In this document: piece after piece, positions 63,336 to 64,000 of the stretch | Layout of the letters: every line of letters starts with the position of its first letter | Position numbering within the stretch: position 1 is the stretch's first letter | Assembly: GCA_963676655.2 (NCBI GenBank) | Contig: CAXXKX010000003.1 | Span: forward strand, 930,001-994,000 | DNA from: G963676655 sp963676655 | GTDB lineage: Bacteria > Verrucomicrobiota > Lentisphaeria > Victivallales > Victivallaceae | Length of the DNA: 64,000 nt | Direction of reading: 5' to 3' | The notes under the pieces: model-generated | The model's input: the letters and a program-made list of their open reading frames with translations, nothing else | What the model was told of the DNA's origin: nothing | Databases searched by the model: none | Position numbers and translations under genes: made by a program

Positions 63336-63657
63336 TCCTGCCCGTGCTGTGGAGTTATTCAACCGCGAAATCTGCCTGGTTGAAACTGATGCGGATAAGC
63401 TTTTTAACGGCATTCTATTGCTGGAACTGCGCGGCAATGGTGTGAAATTGAGCTGTTCACGTAAAGAAAACGACGGGTTGTTATTGCGACTATGAGAAAG
63501 TCGTGGCAAAAACAGCAAAATCAAATGCGTTTTGAATTATAAAATTCAATCGTGTTTCAAAACTAATGCCGCCATTACAGAAAAAGCGCCGCAAGAATTT
63601 CAAAGTAATTTCATTGAACTGCGACTAAAAACATTTGAAATTGTAACATTGTTATAG
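63325..63657 (+). pseudogene. GH38 alpha-mannosidase-like C-terminal fragment
   Basis: A 110-codon frame from ATG 63325 to TAG 63655-63657 with one internal TGA (63493-63495). It reads LRGNGVKLSCSRKENDGLLL, RL, stop, ESRGKNSKIKCVLNYKI, and ends FIELRLKTFEIVTLL. This order (GLLLRLYE, then the closing L-P-F-E-I-x-T-L strand) is typical of the end of GH38 alpha-mannosidases, with the TGA at the usual Tyr position. The catalytic ~800 residues are missing. The start overlaps the preceding gene by 11 bases. Confidence 0.55.
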
Positions 63658-63708
63658 AACAGAACGAAAATTAGATTGCATTTGGATAACAAATTTTAGC
63701 ATGCAAGT

Positions 63709-63768
63709 GCAAGGTGATTAAAGTTCGAAGGAATAGTTGGTTGTTGACAAGAACATAAATCACCTTGC
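63709..63768 (+). promoter_or_regulatory. long-range inverted repeat upstream of the IS630-type gene
   Basis: GCAAGGTGATT (63709-63719) and AATCACCTTGC (63758-63768) are perfect 11-bp inverted repeats with 38 bases between them, and a TTGACA lies inside. They could be transposase binding sites at the element end or a promoter operator. Confidence 0.5.
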
Positions 63769-63798
63769 ATTTTTAGAAATATGTGCTATGTTTTATTC

Positions 63799-64000
63799 AT
63801 GGTACTACGAGACGCAAGAACAATCGATTCGGCTGCGCTTTATGAGCGTAGGAAGCAGGCGATTATGCTGTACAACAGCGGCATGACACACCTTGAAATA
63901 GCCCCGAAAGTTGGGGTAAGTCGCAACACTGTCGGTCAATGGATTAAGGCATGGAAAGAAGGAGGCCAAGCCGCATTAAAAGTAAAATCCAGTGGTCGAC
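63799..64000 (+). CDS. IS630-family transposase, N-terminal part (3' partial)
   Basis: From ATG 63799 the frame runs off the window. The visible 67 residues include a homeodomain-like HTH (RRKQAIMLYNSGMTHLEIAP; KVGVSRNTVGQWIKAWKEGG) and the start of the GLxxxxxSGRP-type linker (ALKVKSSGR), characteristic of IS630 transposases. It is not the same element as the IS630 at 34544. Confidence 0.75.
   Translation, partial: MVLRDARTIDSAALYERRKQAIMLYNSGMTHLEIAPKVGVSRNTVGQWIKAWKEGGQAALKVKSSGR

Noticed and set aside
1..64000. tRNA, rRNA or riboswitch genes
   Set aside because: No tRNA cloverleaf, rRNA segment or known riboswitch core was recognised on either strand; a covariance-model scan would be needed for certainty.

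Overview
The window looks like a chromosome segment from a Gram-negative bacterium of the PVC group, most likely Lentisphaerota (Victivallis-like). This rests on three features: several prepilin-like proteins starting FTLIELLVV with a terminal H...DGH-type motif, secreted DUF4838, GH42-like and GH5-like proteins, and LacI/AraC/GntR regulators placed among them. The taxonomy is inferred from gene content only; there is no rRNA or tRNA gene. Insertion sequences and broken genes are abundant, so this is a decaying, rearranging accessory region.

Layout. 1-5.2 kb: the end of a disulfide oxidoreductase-rhodanese gene, then an RND efflux pair (adaptor and pump). 5.4-7.1 kb: an IS256 remnant, then a flavodoxin and its MarR regulator with matching operators. 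7.2-13.4 kb: a TetR-ABC-ABC-methyltransferase-methyltransferase cassette. 13.5-18.1 kb: an HTH gene split by an IS1182-like element, short Fur-like and HU-like proteins, an RlmJ-like methyltransferase and an HU gene. 18.5-24.4 kb: a tightly packed MarR-adaptor-RND pump-DtxR-methyltransferase operon. 24.8-34.3 kb: a broken thioesterase, an acyl-CoA ligase, a phosphorelay set (REC-REC-HPt, REC-HisKA, hybrid kinase), a second HU gene and a MerR regulator. 34.5-35.9 kb: a dead IS630 that cuts an unidentified gene.

35.9-63.7 kb is a glycan-use region built from three similar modules. Each has a sugar-type regulator, a prepilin-like protein and one or more secreted glycosidase-like proteins. Module A (minus strand) has LacI, pseudopilin, DUF4838 protein, a small secreted protein and a sialidase-like protein. 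Module B has AraC/PocR, pseudopilin, a GH5-like enzyme, an argininosuccinate-lyase-like enzyme and a PrpD remnant. Module C has GntR, pseudopilin, two IS5 copies, a giant GH42-like enzyme, a 677-residue protein and a GH38 remnant. IS3 and IS66 remnants and a broken SMI1-like gene lie between A and B. The window ends inside another IS630-type transposase gene.

The most interesting signals are: the repeated regulator-pseudopilin-glycosidase modules; a duplicated 5' leader with a hairpin whose pairing is kept by a compensatory change; two marR genes whose predicted transcripts start at or next to the ATG with the operator between -35 and -10; two efflux cassettes that both end in methyltransferases; and a dense cluster of palindromes at 44.2-44.4 kb.
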